A DNA stretch of 64,000 nucleotides from Aureimonas altamirensis (GTDB lineage: Bacteria > Pseudomonadota > Alphaproteobacteria > Rhizobiales > Rhizobiaceae), in contig NZ_JAMQCO010000001.1 of assembly GCF_023702225.1 (NCBI RefSeq), positions 449,442 through 513,441 on the forward strand. The letters are read 5' to 3'. This document shows positions 7,246-15,716 of this stretch, one piece after another. A model generated the notes under the pieces. The model saw only the letters and a program-made list of their open reading frames with translations, was not told where the DNA came from and made no database searches. The position numbers were made by a program, and so were the translations under genes. Every line of letters begins with the position of its first letter. Positions within the stretch are counted from its first letter, which is position 1.

Positions 7246-8294
7246 GCGCGGGCAACCCGGACGATCCATCGAACGCGCGGCCGATCCTCAGATTGACCGG
7301 CGTCTCCAAGCGTTTCGGCGCCCATGCCGCCATCAGCGAAATCGACCTGACGGTCGGCAAAGGCGAGATCGTCGGAATCATCGGCCGATCCGGAGCCGGC
7401 AAATCGACGCTGATCCGCTGCATCAACGGGCTCGAGAAACCTGACCGGGGCACGGTGGAGGTGGAAGGCCGCGCCATCGAAGGCCTGACGGAAACCGGCT
7501 TGCAGCCGGTACGCAGGCGCATCGGCATGATCTTCCAGCACTTCAACCTGCTTGCCAACAAGACGGTCGCCGAGAATGTCGCCCTGCCGCTGAAGATCGG
7601 CGGCCACGACCGGGCCGCGCGGCGCCGGCGGGTTGCCGAGTTGCTGGACCTCGTCGGCCTTGCCGGCCGGGATGGCCGTTATCCGGCGCAGCTTTCCGGC
7701 GGGCAGAAGCAGCGCGTCGGCATTGCCCGCGCGCTCGCTGCGGACCCGGTGCTGCTTCTGTCGGACGAGGCGACCTCGGCGCTGGACCCGGAAACGACGG
7801 AGCAGATCCTTCGGCTTCTGGCCGACATCAACCGCCGCCTGGGCCTGACGATCGCGCTCATCACGCACGAGATGGATGTCGTCCGCCGCATCGCCGGACG
7901 CGTCGTGGTTCTGGACGGTGGGCGCATCGTGGAGAGCGGCGAGACATGGCGCGTCTTCGCGGCCCCGAGCGCGCCCGAAACCGTCGCGCTGCTTTCATCC
8001 GTCATGCCGGAAGCGCCGCTCGGCGATGGCGGCGCGCTGCCTGCACTGGCGGAGGGCGAGACGCTTCTGCGCCTGGACCTCGGCGGCGAGAATGCCCGCC
8101 GGCCCTTCCTGTCGGACATCGCGCTGCTCCATGGCGCCACGGCGCGCATTCTCGGCGGCGGCGTGGAAGACGTTCAGGGCCAGCCGGTCGGTCGGCTCGT
8201 CCTCGGCGTGACGCCGGGCGCGGCGGGCGAGCTGCCGGCGGTGATCGACACCTTGTCCGCTTATGCCCTGCGCGTCGAGGTGATCGAGCGATGA
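7239..8294 (+). CDS. metN: Methionine-type ABC transporter ATP-binding protein
   Basis: A 351-residue ATPase. Walker A is GRSGAGKST near residues 48-56, the Q-loop is in FQHFNLL, the signature is [15 protein letters not shown] and Walker B is LLSDEATSALDPET. The last ~90 residues form the NIL domain that lets MetN sense intracellular methionine (transinhibition), which separates it from other amino-acid ATPases. It overlaps metQ by 7 bases and metI by 4 (ATGA), so the three are co-translated. Gene order Q-N-I differs from the E. coli order N-I-Q. Confidence 0.93.
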   Translation: MVSAGNPDDPSNARPILRLTGVSKRFGAHAAISEIDLTVGKGEIVGIIGRSGAGKSTLIRCINGLEKPDRGTVEVEGRAIEGLTETGLQPVRRRIGMIFQHFNLLANKTVAENVALPLKIGGHDRAARRRRVAELLDLVGLAGRDGRYPAQLSGGQKQRVGIARALAADPVLLLSDEATSALDPETTEQILRLLADINRRLGLTIALITHEMDVVRRIAGRVVVLDGGRIVESGETWRVFAAPSAPETVALLSSVMPEAPLGDGGALPALAEGETLLRLDLGGENARRPFLSDIALLHGATARILGGGVEDVQGQPVGRLVLGVTPGAAGELPAVIDTLSAYALRVEVIER

Positions 8295-8950
8295 ACCAGG
8301 CTTTGTACGACCTCTTCCTGCGCGCGACCTGGGAGACGCTGCTGATGACCGGGGCCTCCGGTGCGGCATCGCTGCTGTTCGGCCTGCCCATCGCCCTGGT
8401 GCTGACCCTGACGGCGCGCGGCGGCATCATGCAGAACCGCGGCGTCAACTGGGTGCTGGGCGGTATCGTGAACGCGCTGCGGTCTGTGCCCTTCATCATT
8501 CTGCTAGTGGCGCTGATCCCCTTCACGCGGCTCGTCGTCGGCACGTCCATCGGCACCTTCGCGGCCATCGTGCCGCTGTCCGTCGCGGCCATCCCCTATT
8601 ATGCCCGCATGGCCGAGGTTTCGTTGCGGGAGGTGGACCCGAACCTCGTGGAGGCGGCCCGCGCCATGGGCGCGACGCGTTGGACCATCGTGCGCGAGGT
8701 GCTGGTGCCGGAGGCCCTGCCCGGCCTGGTCGCCGGCTTCGTGGTCACGCTGGTCACGCTGGTCGGCGCGACGGCCATCGCCGGGGCCATCGGCGCCGGC
8801 GGGCTGGGCGACCTCGCCATCCGCTATGGCTACCAGAGGTTCGAGACGAACGTCATGATCGCAGTCGTTCTGGTTCTCGTGGCCATGGTATGGCTGCTGC
8901 AATGGGGCGGCGACCGCCTGGTCGCCCGGCTCGACCATCGCAAGTCGTAA
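8291..8950 (+). CDS. metI: Methionine-type ABC transporter permease
   Basis: A 219-residue inner-membrane permease with about five hydrophobic helices. It shows LRSVPFIILLVALIPFTR near residue 60, the EAARAMGAT docking loop near 125 and GATAIAGAIGAGGLGDLA near 160, all typical of MetI. The ATG overlaps the metN stop as ATGA. A homodimer with MetN is expected from the family. There is no clear terminator before ppa, so some read-through is possible. Confidence 0.93.
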   Translation: MNQALYDLFLRATWETLLMTGASGAASLLFGLPIALVLTLTARGGIMQNRGVNWVLGGIVNALRSVPFIILLVALIPFTRLVVGTSIGTFAAIVPLSVAAIPYYARMAEVSLREVDPNLVEAARAMGATRWTIVREVLVPEALPGLVAGFVVTLVTLVGATAIAGAIGAGGLGDLAIRYGYQRFETNVMIAVVLVLVAMVWLLQWGGDRLVARLDHRKS

Positions 8951-9034
8951 GCCGGGCGCGCGGTTGGCGATTTCCCTTCGCCGCGAAATGCGCTAGGCCG
9001 ACAAAACAGTTTCCAACCTTCAAGGAAGTGCCCA

Positions 9035-9571
9035 ATGAAGATCGAGGCGATCCCGCGCGGCAAGAACCCGCCGGAAGACATCAACGTCATCATCGAGGTT
9101 CCGGTCGGCGGCCAGCCCATCAAGTACGAGATGGACAAGGAATCGGGCGCGCTCTTCGTCGACCGCTTCCTGTATACGCCGATGGTCTACCCCGGAAATT
9201 ACGGCTTCATGCCGCATACGCTGTCGGACGACGGAGACCCGATCGACGTGGTCGTCTGCAACACGCGCCCCCTGCTGCCGGGCTGCGTCATCGCGGTTCG
9301 CCCGATCGGCGTTCTGGTGATGGAAGACAACAAGGGCCAGGACGAAAAGGTGATCGCGGTTCCCTCGGCCGACATGACCTTGCGCTACGAGAAGGTGCGC
9401 GAGCACACCGACCTGCCGGAGATCACGCTGAAGCAGATCGAGCATTTCTTCCAGCACTACAAGGATCTGGAGCCCGGCAAATGGGTGAAGATCGGCGAGT
9501 GGGGCGGCTCGGAGCATGCACGCCGGCTGATCGTCGAGGCCATCGAGCGCTACGAGGCGTCGAAGAAGTAA
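9035..9571 (+). CDS. ppa: Inorganic pyrophosphatase (family I)
   Basis: A soluble enzyme of 178 residues hydrolysing pyrophosphate to two phosphates and pulling biosynthetic reactions forward. The signature [10 protein letters not shown] near 65-74 carries the metal-binding aspartates; [15 protein letters not shown] and [12 protein letters not shown] are also diagnostic, and length matches bacterial hexameric PPases. An AAGGA ribosome-binding site precedes the ATG. It ends 6 bases before the convergent stop of the next gene. Confidence 0.97.
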   Translation: MKIEAIPRGKNPPEDINVIIEVPVGGQPIKYEMDKESGALFVDRFLYTPMVYPGNYGFMPHTLSDDGDPIDVVVCNTRPLLPGCVIAVRPIGVLVMEDNKGQDEKVIAVPSADMTLRYEKVREHTDLPEITLKQIEHFFQHYKDLEPGKWVKIGEWGGSEHARRLIVEAIERYEASKK

Positions 9572-9577
9572 CCGGCC

Positions 9578-10141
9578 TTACCTCAGCGCCGGCATGAGTT
9601 CGTCGCGTGTCCGCCCGGTCACGCGGCCGACCGCCTCCAGCGTATCGATGCCGCAGCGAAAGCGCGGGGCCACCGCATCGGCGGCCTCGCGCGCCAGGTC
9701 CACCGCCGCACTGTTGGCCGCGACATCCACGATGGCGGCCAGACATCCCGGCCCGGCGACGCCGCCTGCCTTTACCACGGCCAGGAGATCGTCGGTTCCA
9801 CTGCCCGAGGGCCTCGGAAACCGATAGCGGACGATCCCGGCCAGCGGACGGCTGCCGGCGATACGCCATTCCATGGTGCGGCCCAGCACATGCGGCAGAT
9901 GGAATGTCGGGGACGCGTCTTCGGCGACACCCACCGCTACGCGCCAGCGCCCCTCCTCTTCGCTGGACACGAAAACGTCCGTTCCCGGCAGGCCGGCGCA
10001 GCGCCAGGCCGTTTCCGACAGGCTCTCGCACCGGTTCAGAAACAGGGGCGTGGCGGCGGTGGTGATATCCTCAGGCGCGGTCGGCGCCCCGGCGGCGCCG
10101 ATGGCGCCCATCGCCAGAAGCGGAAGGAGCAGCCAATGCAT
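9578..10141 (-). CDS. Exported protein of unknown function
   Basis: A 187-residue protein with a clear signal peptide (MHWLLLPLLAMGAIGAAGA) and no recognised domain. The mature part has two cysteines close together (NRCESLSETAWRCAG, residues ~39-49) and a third and fourth further on (GPGCLAA, RFRCGID), which could form disulfides in the periplasm. The start was chosen because it gives the signal sequence; the frame upstream reads as noise. It lies 38 bases after yggT on the same strand and may be co-transcribed. I do not recognise the family. Confidence 0.7.
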   Translation of the reverse strand: MHWLLLPLLAMGAIGAAGAPTAPEDITTAATPLFLNRCESLSETAWRCAGLPGTDVFVSSEEEGRWRVAVGVAEDASPTFHLPHVLGRTMEWRIAGSRPLAGIVRYRFPRPSGSGTDDLLAVVKAGGVAGPGCLAAIVDVAANSAAVDLAREAADAVAPRFRCGIDTLEAVGRVTGRTRDELMPALR

Positions 10142-10179
10142 CGTCGAATATGCCCTCCACCGCCTCGATGCCTTCAGGG

Positions 10180-10476
10180 TCACATGCCGAGCAGAACAGG
10201 CGCAATGGAATATATGATGAGCTGTTGGAGGAAGAAGATGCCCAGAAGGACGACGAGGGGCGACAGGTCGATGCCGCCGAGATCGGGCAGGACGCGGCGG
10301 ATGGGCCGGTAGATCGGCTCGGTGACGCGATAGAGGAATTCGCCGATCATGCCCACGAACTGGTTGCGCGGATTGACGATGTTGAAGGCGAAGAGCCAGG
10401 ACAGCACCGCGGATGCGATGATGATCCACCAGAGGATATTCAGGATGAGCAGCACGAGCTGGATGACTGCAAGCAT
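10180..10476 (-). CDS. YggT family integral membrane protein
   Basis: A 98-residue inner-membrane protein with two hydrophobic hairpins (LAVIQLVLLILNILWWIIIA and LSPLVVLLGIFFLQQLIIY) around a conserved loop with NPRNQF and TEPIYRPIRRVLPDLGGID, the hallmark of YggT. The family is linked to membrane-protein or division-related functions, but its biochemical role is not settled. The start gives the family length; an upstream extension looks non-coding. It runs divergently from the tRNA-Ala gene. Confidence 0.9.
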   Translation of the reverse strand: MLAVIQLVLLILNILWWIIIASAVLSWLFAFNIVNPRNQFVGMIGEFLYRVTEPIYRPIRRVLPDLGGIDLSPLVVLLGIFFLQQLIIYSIAPVLLGM

Positions 10477-10609
10477 GGAGATGTGAGCCTCGTGTGAACG
10501 ACGGCTCTCCTGTAGCGCATCGGGGCCCTTGTCGGAAAGCACCGCTTCGTGACATCGCGCTTGACAGCCGGCCGGCCGCCGCACTAGAAGCCCAATCGAA
10601 CAGGTGGAC

Positions 10610-10685
<76 letters not shown>

Positions 10686-10849
10686 GTTCATTCCCATTGC
10701 ATTCGGTGCGTTATTTTGTCCCGTCCTACCCGGCGCCCTTTATCGATGGCGTTCGTGGCGCCGCCGGCCGACGGAACTCGCATCGCCTGCGGGCACTTTC
10801 TGTCCCATGGATCCGGTCATCCGGCCGGATCATCTGAAGGGATCAGGAA

Positions 10850-11368
10850 ATGGCTACGGAAAAAACACTCGCGGACGCGTTCCACGAGACGTTGAAGGAC
10901 GTCTATTACGCCGAGAAGCAATCGGTGAAGGCGTTGAAGAAGTCGGCCAAGGCGGCCGAGGCGAAAGAGCTGAAAGACGCGTTCACGCGGCACGGCGAGG
11001 AAAGCGCCGAACAGGTCGAGCGCCTCGTGCAGGTGTTCGAGATCATCGGCAAGTCGCCGCGGGCGAAAACCTGTGAAGCGATGCAGGGTATCACCTCCGA
11101 GATGGAGGAGGATCTGGAGGATTTCGCCGGAACGGACGCCGCAGACCAGGTGCTTATCGGCTGCGCGCAGGCGGTGGAGCATTACGAGATCGCGCGTTAC
11201 GGCCTTCTCAAGACCTGGGCCGAAAAGCTCGGATACACCGAGGCCGTGCCGCTGCTGCAGCAGACTCTTGAGGAAGAGAAGGCGACGGACAAGCTTCTGA
11301 GCCAAATCGCCGGAAGCCTGTCCTACGGCGAAAGCGACAAGCCGGCCACCAAACGCAAGACGGCCTGA
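10850..11368 (+). CDS. DUF892 ferritin-like protein (YciF/YciE type)
   Basis: A 172-residue all-helical protein of the DUF892 family, with a ferritin-like four-helix bundle and potential di-metal site. It shows FHETLKDVYYAEKQSVKALKK at the N-terminus and repeated Glu/His positions (EQVERLVQVFE, QAVEHYEIARYG) that could ligate metals. AGGA lies just before the ATG. Family members are often stress- or general-stress-regulon induced. A Crp/Fnr regulator, manganese catalase and alcohol dehydrogenase follow on the same strand, suggesting an oxidative or desiccation stress islet, an inference from context. The exact activity is unknown. Confidence 0.9.
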   Translation: MATEKTLADAFHETLKDVYYAEKQSVKALKKSAKAAEAKELKDAFTRHGEESAEQVERLVQVFEIIGKSPRAKTCEAMQGITSEMEEDLEDFAGTDAADQVLIGCAQAVEHYEIARYGLLKTWAEKLGYTEAVPLLQQTLEEEKATDKLLSQIAGSLSYGESDKPATKRKTA

Positions 11369-11403
11369 CGCCGGCATCGAAATCAAGCTGCATGCGCACA
11401 GAC

Positions 11404-11463
11404 GGAAGGGGGTGCGGCCCCCTTCCTGCGCGCGGTACCTTGAGGCCGCAGCGGCCTCAAGGT
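11404..11463. terminator. Hairpin plus 27-bp perfect palindrome before the Crp/Fnr gene
   Basis: GGAAGGGGG-tgcgg-CCCCCTTCC (11404-11426) is a 9-bp hairpin without a T-run and may end the DUF892 transcript. It is followed by ACCTTGAGGCCGC-A-GCGGCCTCAAGGT (11437-11463), a 13-bp arm palindrome around one base, 37 bases before the regulator start. The second element could be a factor-dependent terminator or an operator. Confidence 0.5.
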
Positions 11464-11500
11464 CGAGCATCCACGAAGCTTGCAAAACACGGAGGCCGTC

Positions 11501-12289
11501 TTGGTTTCAGCAGTCGTCGCAAAGCTCCTGCGTGGACACACGTTGCCTCAGGCCGATTGCGATCTTCTCCACGCTGTTGTCGGTGCGGGACGCCGTCTTT
11601 CCCCCGGGGCGGAGATCATCAACCAGGGCGACGCGGCCCAGTTCGTGCATCTGGTCCTCGAGGGCCTGGCATACCGCTACAAGTTGCTGCCGAATGGCAA
11701 GCGGCAAATCATCGGTTACCTTGTGCCGGGTGATTTCTGCGACCTCTACACCTTCGTGCTCGAGCGGATGGACCACAGCATCGCGGCACGGAGCGAATGC
11801 GTCGTCGTGCGATTGACCGAGGCCGATATCGCGATGCTGATGGGTCGGCCGGCGCTGACGCGGGCCCTGTGGTGGTCCTCGCTGGTGGACGAGGCCATCC
11901 TGCGGGAGTGGCTCCTGAACATCGGTCGCCGCGAGCCCGACCTCCGTGTCGCGCATATCGTCTGCGAGCTGTTCTTTCGCCTGCAGGCAGTCGGCCACGC
12001 AAGCGGGGACAGCTTCCGACTACCGGTAACGCAGGCCGAACTGGCCGATACGGTGGGGCTGACCACGGTATCGGTCAATCGCGCCCTCCAGACGATGCGC
12101 CGCGCCAATCTCATCGCTCAGGCAGGGCGGGTGATCACGATCCCCGACATTTCCGCGCTCACGGCTTTTGCCGATTTCGACCCGGCCTATCTGCATTTCA
12201 CGGGAATTGGGCAAAGCACGGACACTTCCGTCTACAGCCGATCCCTTCCCTCGCCCATGCCCGCAAGTACGAAACATAAAGCGGTATAA
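11501..12289 (+). CDS. Crp/Fnr family transcriptional regulator
   Basis: A 262-residue regulator: an N-terminal cyclic-nucleotide-binding-like beta barrel (residues ~25-120, with GAEIINQGDAAQFVHLVLEG and GYLVPGDFCDL) and a C-terminal winged helix (ELADTVGLTTVSVNRALQTM near 180-200). The cysteine pattern of an Fnr iron-sulfur sensor is not seen, so the signal is unknown. The start is TTG, chosen for the strong GGAGG five bases upstream; no ATG is available and an earlier TTG lacks a ribosome-binding site. It probably controls neighbouring stress genes, which is inference. The C-terminal ~35 residues beyond the winged helix are unremarkable. Confidence 0.88.
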   Translation: MVSAVVAKLLRGHTLPQADCDLLHAVVGAGRRLSPGAEIINQGDAAQFVHLVLEGLAYRYKLLPNGKRQIIGYLVPGDFCDLYTFVLERMDHSIAARSECVVVRLTEADIAMLMGRPALTRALWWSSLVDEAILREWLLNIGRREPDLRVAHIVCELFFRLQAVGHASGDSFRLPVTQAELADTVGLTTVSVNRALQTMRRANLIAQAGRVITIPDISALTAFADFDPAYLHFTGIGQSTDTSVYSRSLPSPMPASTKHKAV

Positions 12290-12434
12290 CGGAATCGCCT
12301 TCGGATCGCCGGTTATTTGCCTTTCGGGCCAATTACCGGCCGCCGGCCCGGAACGGGCCATCACCGGCAGCGTAGCTCCTGCAAGGCGCTGCGGCCAATG
12401 ATTGTGCGGGCGCCCTCATCCGAAAGGGACCCCC

Positions 12435-13316
12435 ATGTTTTATACTGACGGTAAGCTCCAGTTTCCGGTGCGCGTCGAAAAGCCGAACCCGATTTTCGCC
12501 AAAGCCCTGCAGCAGGCGATCGGTGGCGTCGAAGGCGAAATCCGCGTCGCGATGCAGTACATGTTCCAAGCGTTCGGTGCCCGGGGCCCGGCCAGGTATC
12601 GCGACATGCTCCTGAACACGGCGACCGAGGAGCTCGGCCATATAGAGATGCTGGCGACTGCCGTTGCGCTCAATCTCGAGAAGGCTCCATTGTCGCTGCA
12701 GGAGGACATCTCGGCCGATGTCGCGGGCGGCGCGGTCCTGAACGGCATGGACATGCGCCACATCCTCTCCGCTGGCCTCGCCGCCATGCCGGTCGATTCG
12801 AACGGCATTCCGTTCGACATGACGCATATCTACGCCTCGGGCAACATCGCCGCCGACATGTACGCGAATGTCACCGCGGAGAGCACGGGCCGCGCCCTTG
12901 CGGTGCGCCTCTACAACATGACCGACGATCCGGGAATGAAGGAGATGCTTTCCTTCATGATCGCCCGCGACACGATGCACCAGCAGCAATGGCTGGCCGC
13001 GCTCGAGGATATGGGTGGCGAAACGGCAAACCTTCCGATCCCGAACTCTTTCCCGCAGTCGGAAGAGAACCAGAAATACTCCTACGCCTATTTCGGCCAC
13101 ATGACCGACGGCTCAATCCCCGAAGGCCGCTGGACATCCGGCCCGGCGATGGACGGCAAGGGCGAGTTCTCGGCCATGCAGTCAGAGGCGATGGGCGGAA
13201 AGCCCTCTCTCGCGCCGGCCCGCCCGGACGCGGGCGCACAGACCGGGCAAACCTCGAAGTCGGGCGCCGAGGGTGTCATCGGAAAGGTGGAAGGGGCGAT
13301 CGAGCGGAACCTCTAG
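12435..13316 (+). CDS. Manganese catalase
   Basis: A non-haem dimanganese catalase disproportionating hydrogen peroxide, 293 residues. The di-Mn ligands are visible at conserved spacing: Glu35 (EGEIRVAM), Glu66 and His69 (TEELGHIEM), Glu149 (TAESTGRAL) and His182 (DTMHQQQW), almost the numbering of the Lactobacillus enzyme as I recall it. The ~70-residue tail is Gly/Pro/Ala-rich and probably disordered. The start MFYTDGKLQFPV follows an AAAGGGA site. It sits between a Crp/Fnr regulator and an alcohol dehydrogenase in a stress cluster. No signal peptide is seen, so it is cytoplasmic. Confidence 0.95.
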   Translation: MFYTDGKLQFPVRVEKPNPIFAKALQQAIGGVEGEIRVAMQYMFQAFGARGPARYRDMLLNTATEELGHIEMLATAVALNLEKAPLSLQEDISADVAGGAVLNGMDMRHILSAGLAAMPVDSNGIPFDMTHIYASGNIAADMYANVTAESTGRALAVRLYNMTDDPGMKEMLSFMIARDTMHQQQWLAALEDMGGETANLPIPNSFPQSEENQKYSYAYFGHMTDGSIPEGRWTSGPAMDGKGEFSAMQSEAMGGKPSLAPARPDAGAQTGQTSKSGAEGVIGKVEGAIERNL

Positions 13317-13443
13317 CGCAGCAGTGCCATGCAATGCCGGTTTTTCGTCTTCGTGACGGAAACCCGGTGAGGCGTCGTCGCGACAGACGCGCGCAACCGG
13401 GTCCGGCCGACGAGGACACACCGAACGACAGGGAGCCCTTTCC

Positions 13444-14616
13444 ATGAAAGCTTTATGCTGGCACGGAACCAACGACATACGATGCGACACCGTGGACGAC
13501 CCCCGGATCGAGGATGCACGCGATGTCGTCATCAAGGTCACGAGCTGCGCCATCTGCGGCTCCGACCTGCATCTGATGGACGGGCTGATGCCCGAAATGC
13601 ACAGCGGCGACATACTCGGGCACGAGTTCATGGGCGAGGTGGTCGAGGTCGGCTCGCCGGACCATCCCTTGAAGATAGGCGATCGCATCGTCGTGCCCTT
13701 CAACATCAATTGCGGCGGATGCCGCATGTGCAGGATGGGCCTCTACTCGTGCTGCCAGCGGTCCAACCGCAACGCGGACAAGGCGGCCGAGATGTTTGGC
13801 TACCCGATCGCGGGGCTCTTCGGCTACTCGCATATACTGGGTGGGTATTCCGGCGGACAGGCCGAGTATGTCCGGGTGCCGATGGCGGACTTCGCTCCGA
13901 TCAGGGTGCCGGAAGGGATGAACGACGACGATGTCCTGTTTCTGACCGACATCTTCCCGACGGGCTACCAGAGCGCCGAGCAGTGCGACCTGAAGGGCGG
14001 CGAAACGGTTGCCGTGTGGGGCTGCGGGCCTGTCGGCTTTTTTGCCATCCAGTCTGCCAAACTCCTCGGCGCGGAGCGGATCATCGCGATCGAGACGGTG
14101 CCGGAGCGCATCGCGCTCGCTCGACGGGCCGGTGCGACGGACATCATCGACTTCGAGAAAGAGGATGTCTTCGAGCGGATCAAGGAGATTACCCGGGGCG
14201 AAGGCGCCGACGCGGTGATCGAGTGCGTCGGCATGGAGGCCGGGGCCGGCCACGGGCAAGGCGAAATCCTGTCGGCCATCAAGGAAAAGGTCGCTCCCGC
14301 CGAGCGGGACTTCGCGCTTTCACAGGCGATCCAGTCGGTGCGCCCCGGCGGTGTCGTGTCGATTCCGGGCGTCTACGGTGGCCCGCTCTCGATCAACATG
14401 GGCCAGGTCGTTCAAAAGAGCCTGACGCTCCGCAGCGGGCAGACGCACGTGAAACGCTATCTCGAGCCGCTGACGAAGCTGGTGCAGGAAGGCAAGGTAG
14501 ACATGACCTCGCTGGTCAGCCACCGCAGCGCCGACCTGGCCGATGGCCCGGATCTGTACAAGGCGTTCAAGGAGAAGCGCGACGGCTGCACCAAGGTCGT
14601 CTTCAACCTGAGTTGA
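13444..14616 (+). CDS. Zinc-dependent alcohol dehydrogenase (formaldehyde-dehydrogenase-like MDR)
   Basis: A medium-chain dehydrogenase/reductase of 390 residues. Catalytic zinc region CAICGSDLHL (residues 36-45) and GHEFMGEVVEVG (60-71); structural zinc region CGGCRMCRMGLYSCC near 90-104; Rossmann motif GCGPVGFFAIQSAKLLGA near 195. Length and the insert around GGYSGGQAEYVRVP place it with glutathione-independent formaldehyde dehydrogenase-like enzymes often annotated only as zinc-dependent alcohol dehydrogenase. The substrate is not determinable. It follows the manganese catalase by 127 bases, which could hold its own promoter. Confidence 0.88.
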   Translation: MKALCWHGTNDIRCDTVDDPRIEDARDVVIKVTSCAICGSDLHLMDGLMPEMHSGDILGHEFMGEVVEVGSPDHPLKIGDRIVVPFNINCGGCRMCRMGLYSCCQRSNRNADKAAEMFGYPIAGLFGYSHILGGYSGGQAEYVRVPMADFAPIRVPEGMNDDDVLFLTDIFPTGYQSAEQCDLKGGETVAVWGCGPVGFFAIQSAKLLGAERIIAIETVPERIALARRAGATDIIDFEKEDVFERIKEITRGEGADAVIECVGMEAGAGHGQGEILSAIKEKVAPAERDFALSQAIQSVRPGGVVSIPGVYGGPLSINMGQVVQKSLTLRSGQTHVKRYLEPLTKLVQEGKVDMTSLVSHRSADLADGPDLYKAFKEKRDGCTKVVFNLS

Positions 14617-14648
14617 CTGGAAGGGCGCTGCCGATCGTTCGACAGCGT

Positions 14649-14676
14649 GCACTCGGCGCTCCAAAGCGCCGAGTGC
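14649..14676. terminator. Bidirectional hairpin between convergent genes
   Basis: A perfect 12-bp stem GCACTCGGCGCT / AGCGCCGAGTGC with loop CCAA lies between the alcohol dehydrogenase stop and the convergent nucleoside permease stop. There is no T-run on either strand, so termination may need Rho or be partial. Confidence 0.55.
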
Positions 14677-14683
14677 CCTCCCG

Positions 14684-15697
14684 TCACCTGGTCGCAGAGC
14701 CGGGCACGCCGTCTTTCCAATCGTCCCAGTCGGCGACGATACGGTCGACAAAGGGCGCGCCCACGAGGACGATATTCTCCACCGTCTCGGCGAAGCCCCC
14801 GGCGGTTTCGCCGGGCGCCGGATCCAGATGCGCCAGCGTCGTCTCGTTCGGGTTGCCCTGATCGAAATTGACCGCGCCGCGCAGGCTCATGAACCGATCC
14901 GTGCCATGCTGCCGGGCCACGACGAGCGCGACCGCCGCCGCCTCCATCTCGGTGATCAGATAATCGTCCGCGCCGTAAAGTCCGGCGATGTATTGCGCCT
15001 CGTCGGAAAGGCCCGGTCCGTGAAAGAAGGTATCGCCCGTCATGTGCGTGCCGATTTTCAGCGACGGTGCAGCACGTGCCGCGGCATCCGGATAGCGAAG
15101 ACGGTAGGCGCGGGCGCTCTCGGAATCCATCAGCTCCACGTCCTCGCCCGCCGACATGGCAGCGGCGACGAGGTCGGGATTCATCTCGAACAGGCGGTAG
15201 CTCTCATAGCCCTTGCGCGGCATGAAGACCGGCGCACCCGGTTCGCCTTCCTCCGGCGCCCAGCGATGGCCGAGGTCGTAGTCGACAAGCCAGCTCGCCC
15301 AGCTGACGTCGCCGATGGTGCCGCGTGAGGGCGGCGTGCCGGCGACGCCGGAAATGACGTAATAGGCGTCGGAGAAGTCGAAAGCGTCGTTCAGCAGGAT
15401 CGCCTGCATGGAGGCGGACGAGTTCACCTTGCCCATGCCGAGGATCGATCCGCACACGCCATCCGCATTGCAATGGACGGGGTGCAGCGCCCCGGCCACC
15501 TCGACCGGCGTCGCATCCTGCCAGTAGCGCTCGTACCAATGCTGATACTCGCCCGCGCGGTCCCCAGAATTTTCCCCGATCTCGAACATCGCACCGATGA
15601 ATACCTTTACCCGTACCGGCTCGGCGGCGGCGGCGCGCTCCGGCACGCCGGCCGAAGCGATCAGCGCCATCATCAGCGCGGGCCAAAGTCTGGTCAT
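14684..15697 (-). CDS. Purine nucleoside permease (NUP) family protein, exported
   Basis: A 337-residue protein with a signal peptide (MTRLWPALMMALIASAGVPERAAAA). The sequence VKVFIGAMFEIGEN, YYVISGVAGTPPSRGTIGDV and DTFFHGPGLSDEAQ matches the NUP family, distantly related to nucleoside phosphorylases and named after a yeast purine nucleoside permease. Because it is exported and globular rather than polytopic, a periplasmic nucleoside-binding or phosphorylase-like role is more likely than transport; that is inference. It is last in a chain with the amidotransferase and hydrolase genes, 19 bases after the latter. Confidence 0.8.
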   Translation of the reverse strand: MTRLWPALMMALIASAGVPERAAAAEPVRVKVFIGAMFEIGENSGDRAGEYQHWYERYWQDATPVEVAGALHPVHCNADGVCGSILGMGKVNSSASMQAILLNDAFDFSDAYYVISGVAGTPPSRGTIGDVSWASWLVDYDLGHRWAPEEGEPGAPVFMPRKGYESYRLFEMNPDLVAAAMSAGEDVELMDSESARAYRLRYPDAAARAAPSLKIGTHMTGDTFFHGPGLSDEAQYIAGLYGADDYLITEMEAAAVALVVARQHGTDRFMSLRGAVNFDQGNPNETTLAHLDPAPGETAGGFAETVENIVLVGAPFVDRIVADWDDWKDGVPGSATR

Positions 15698-15716
15698 GCT
15701 CGTTCTCCAAGGGTCG

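Noticed and set aside
9035-9571. TTCGC-C-GCGAA upstream of ppa (8977-8987) as another copy of the TTTCGC-N4-GCGAAA motif
   Set aside because: The spacer is one base instead of four, so it is a different and probably chance element.
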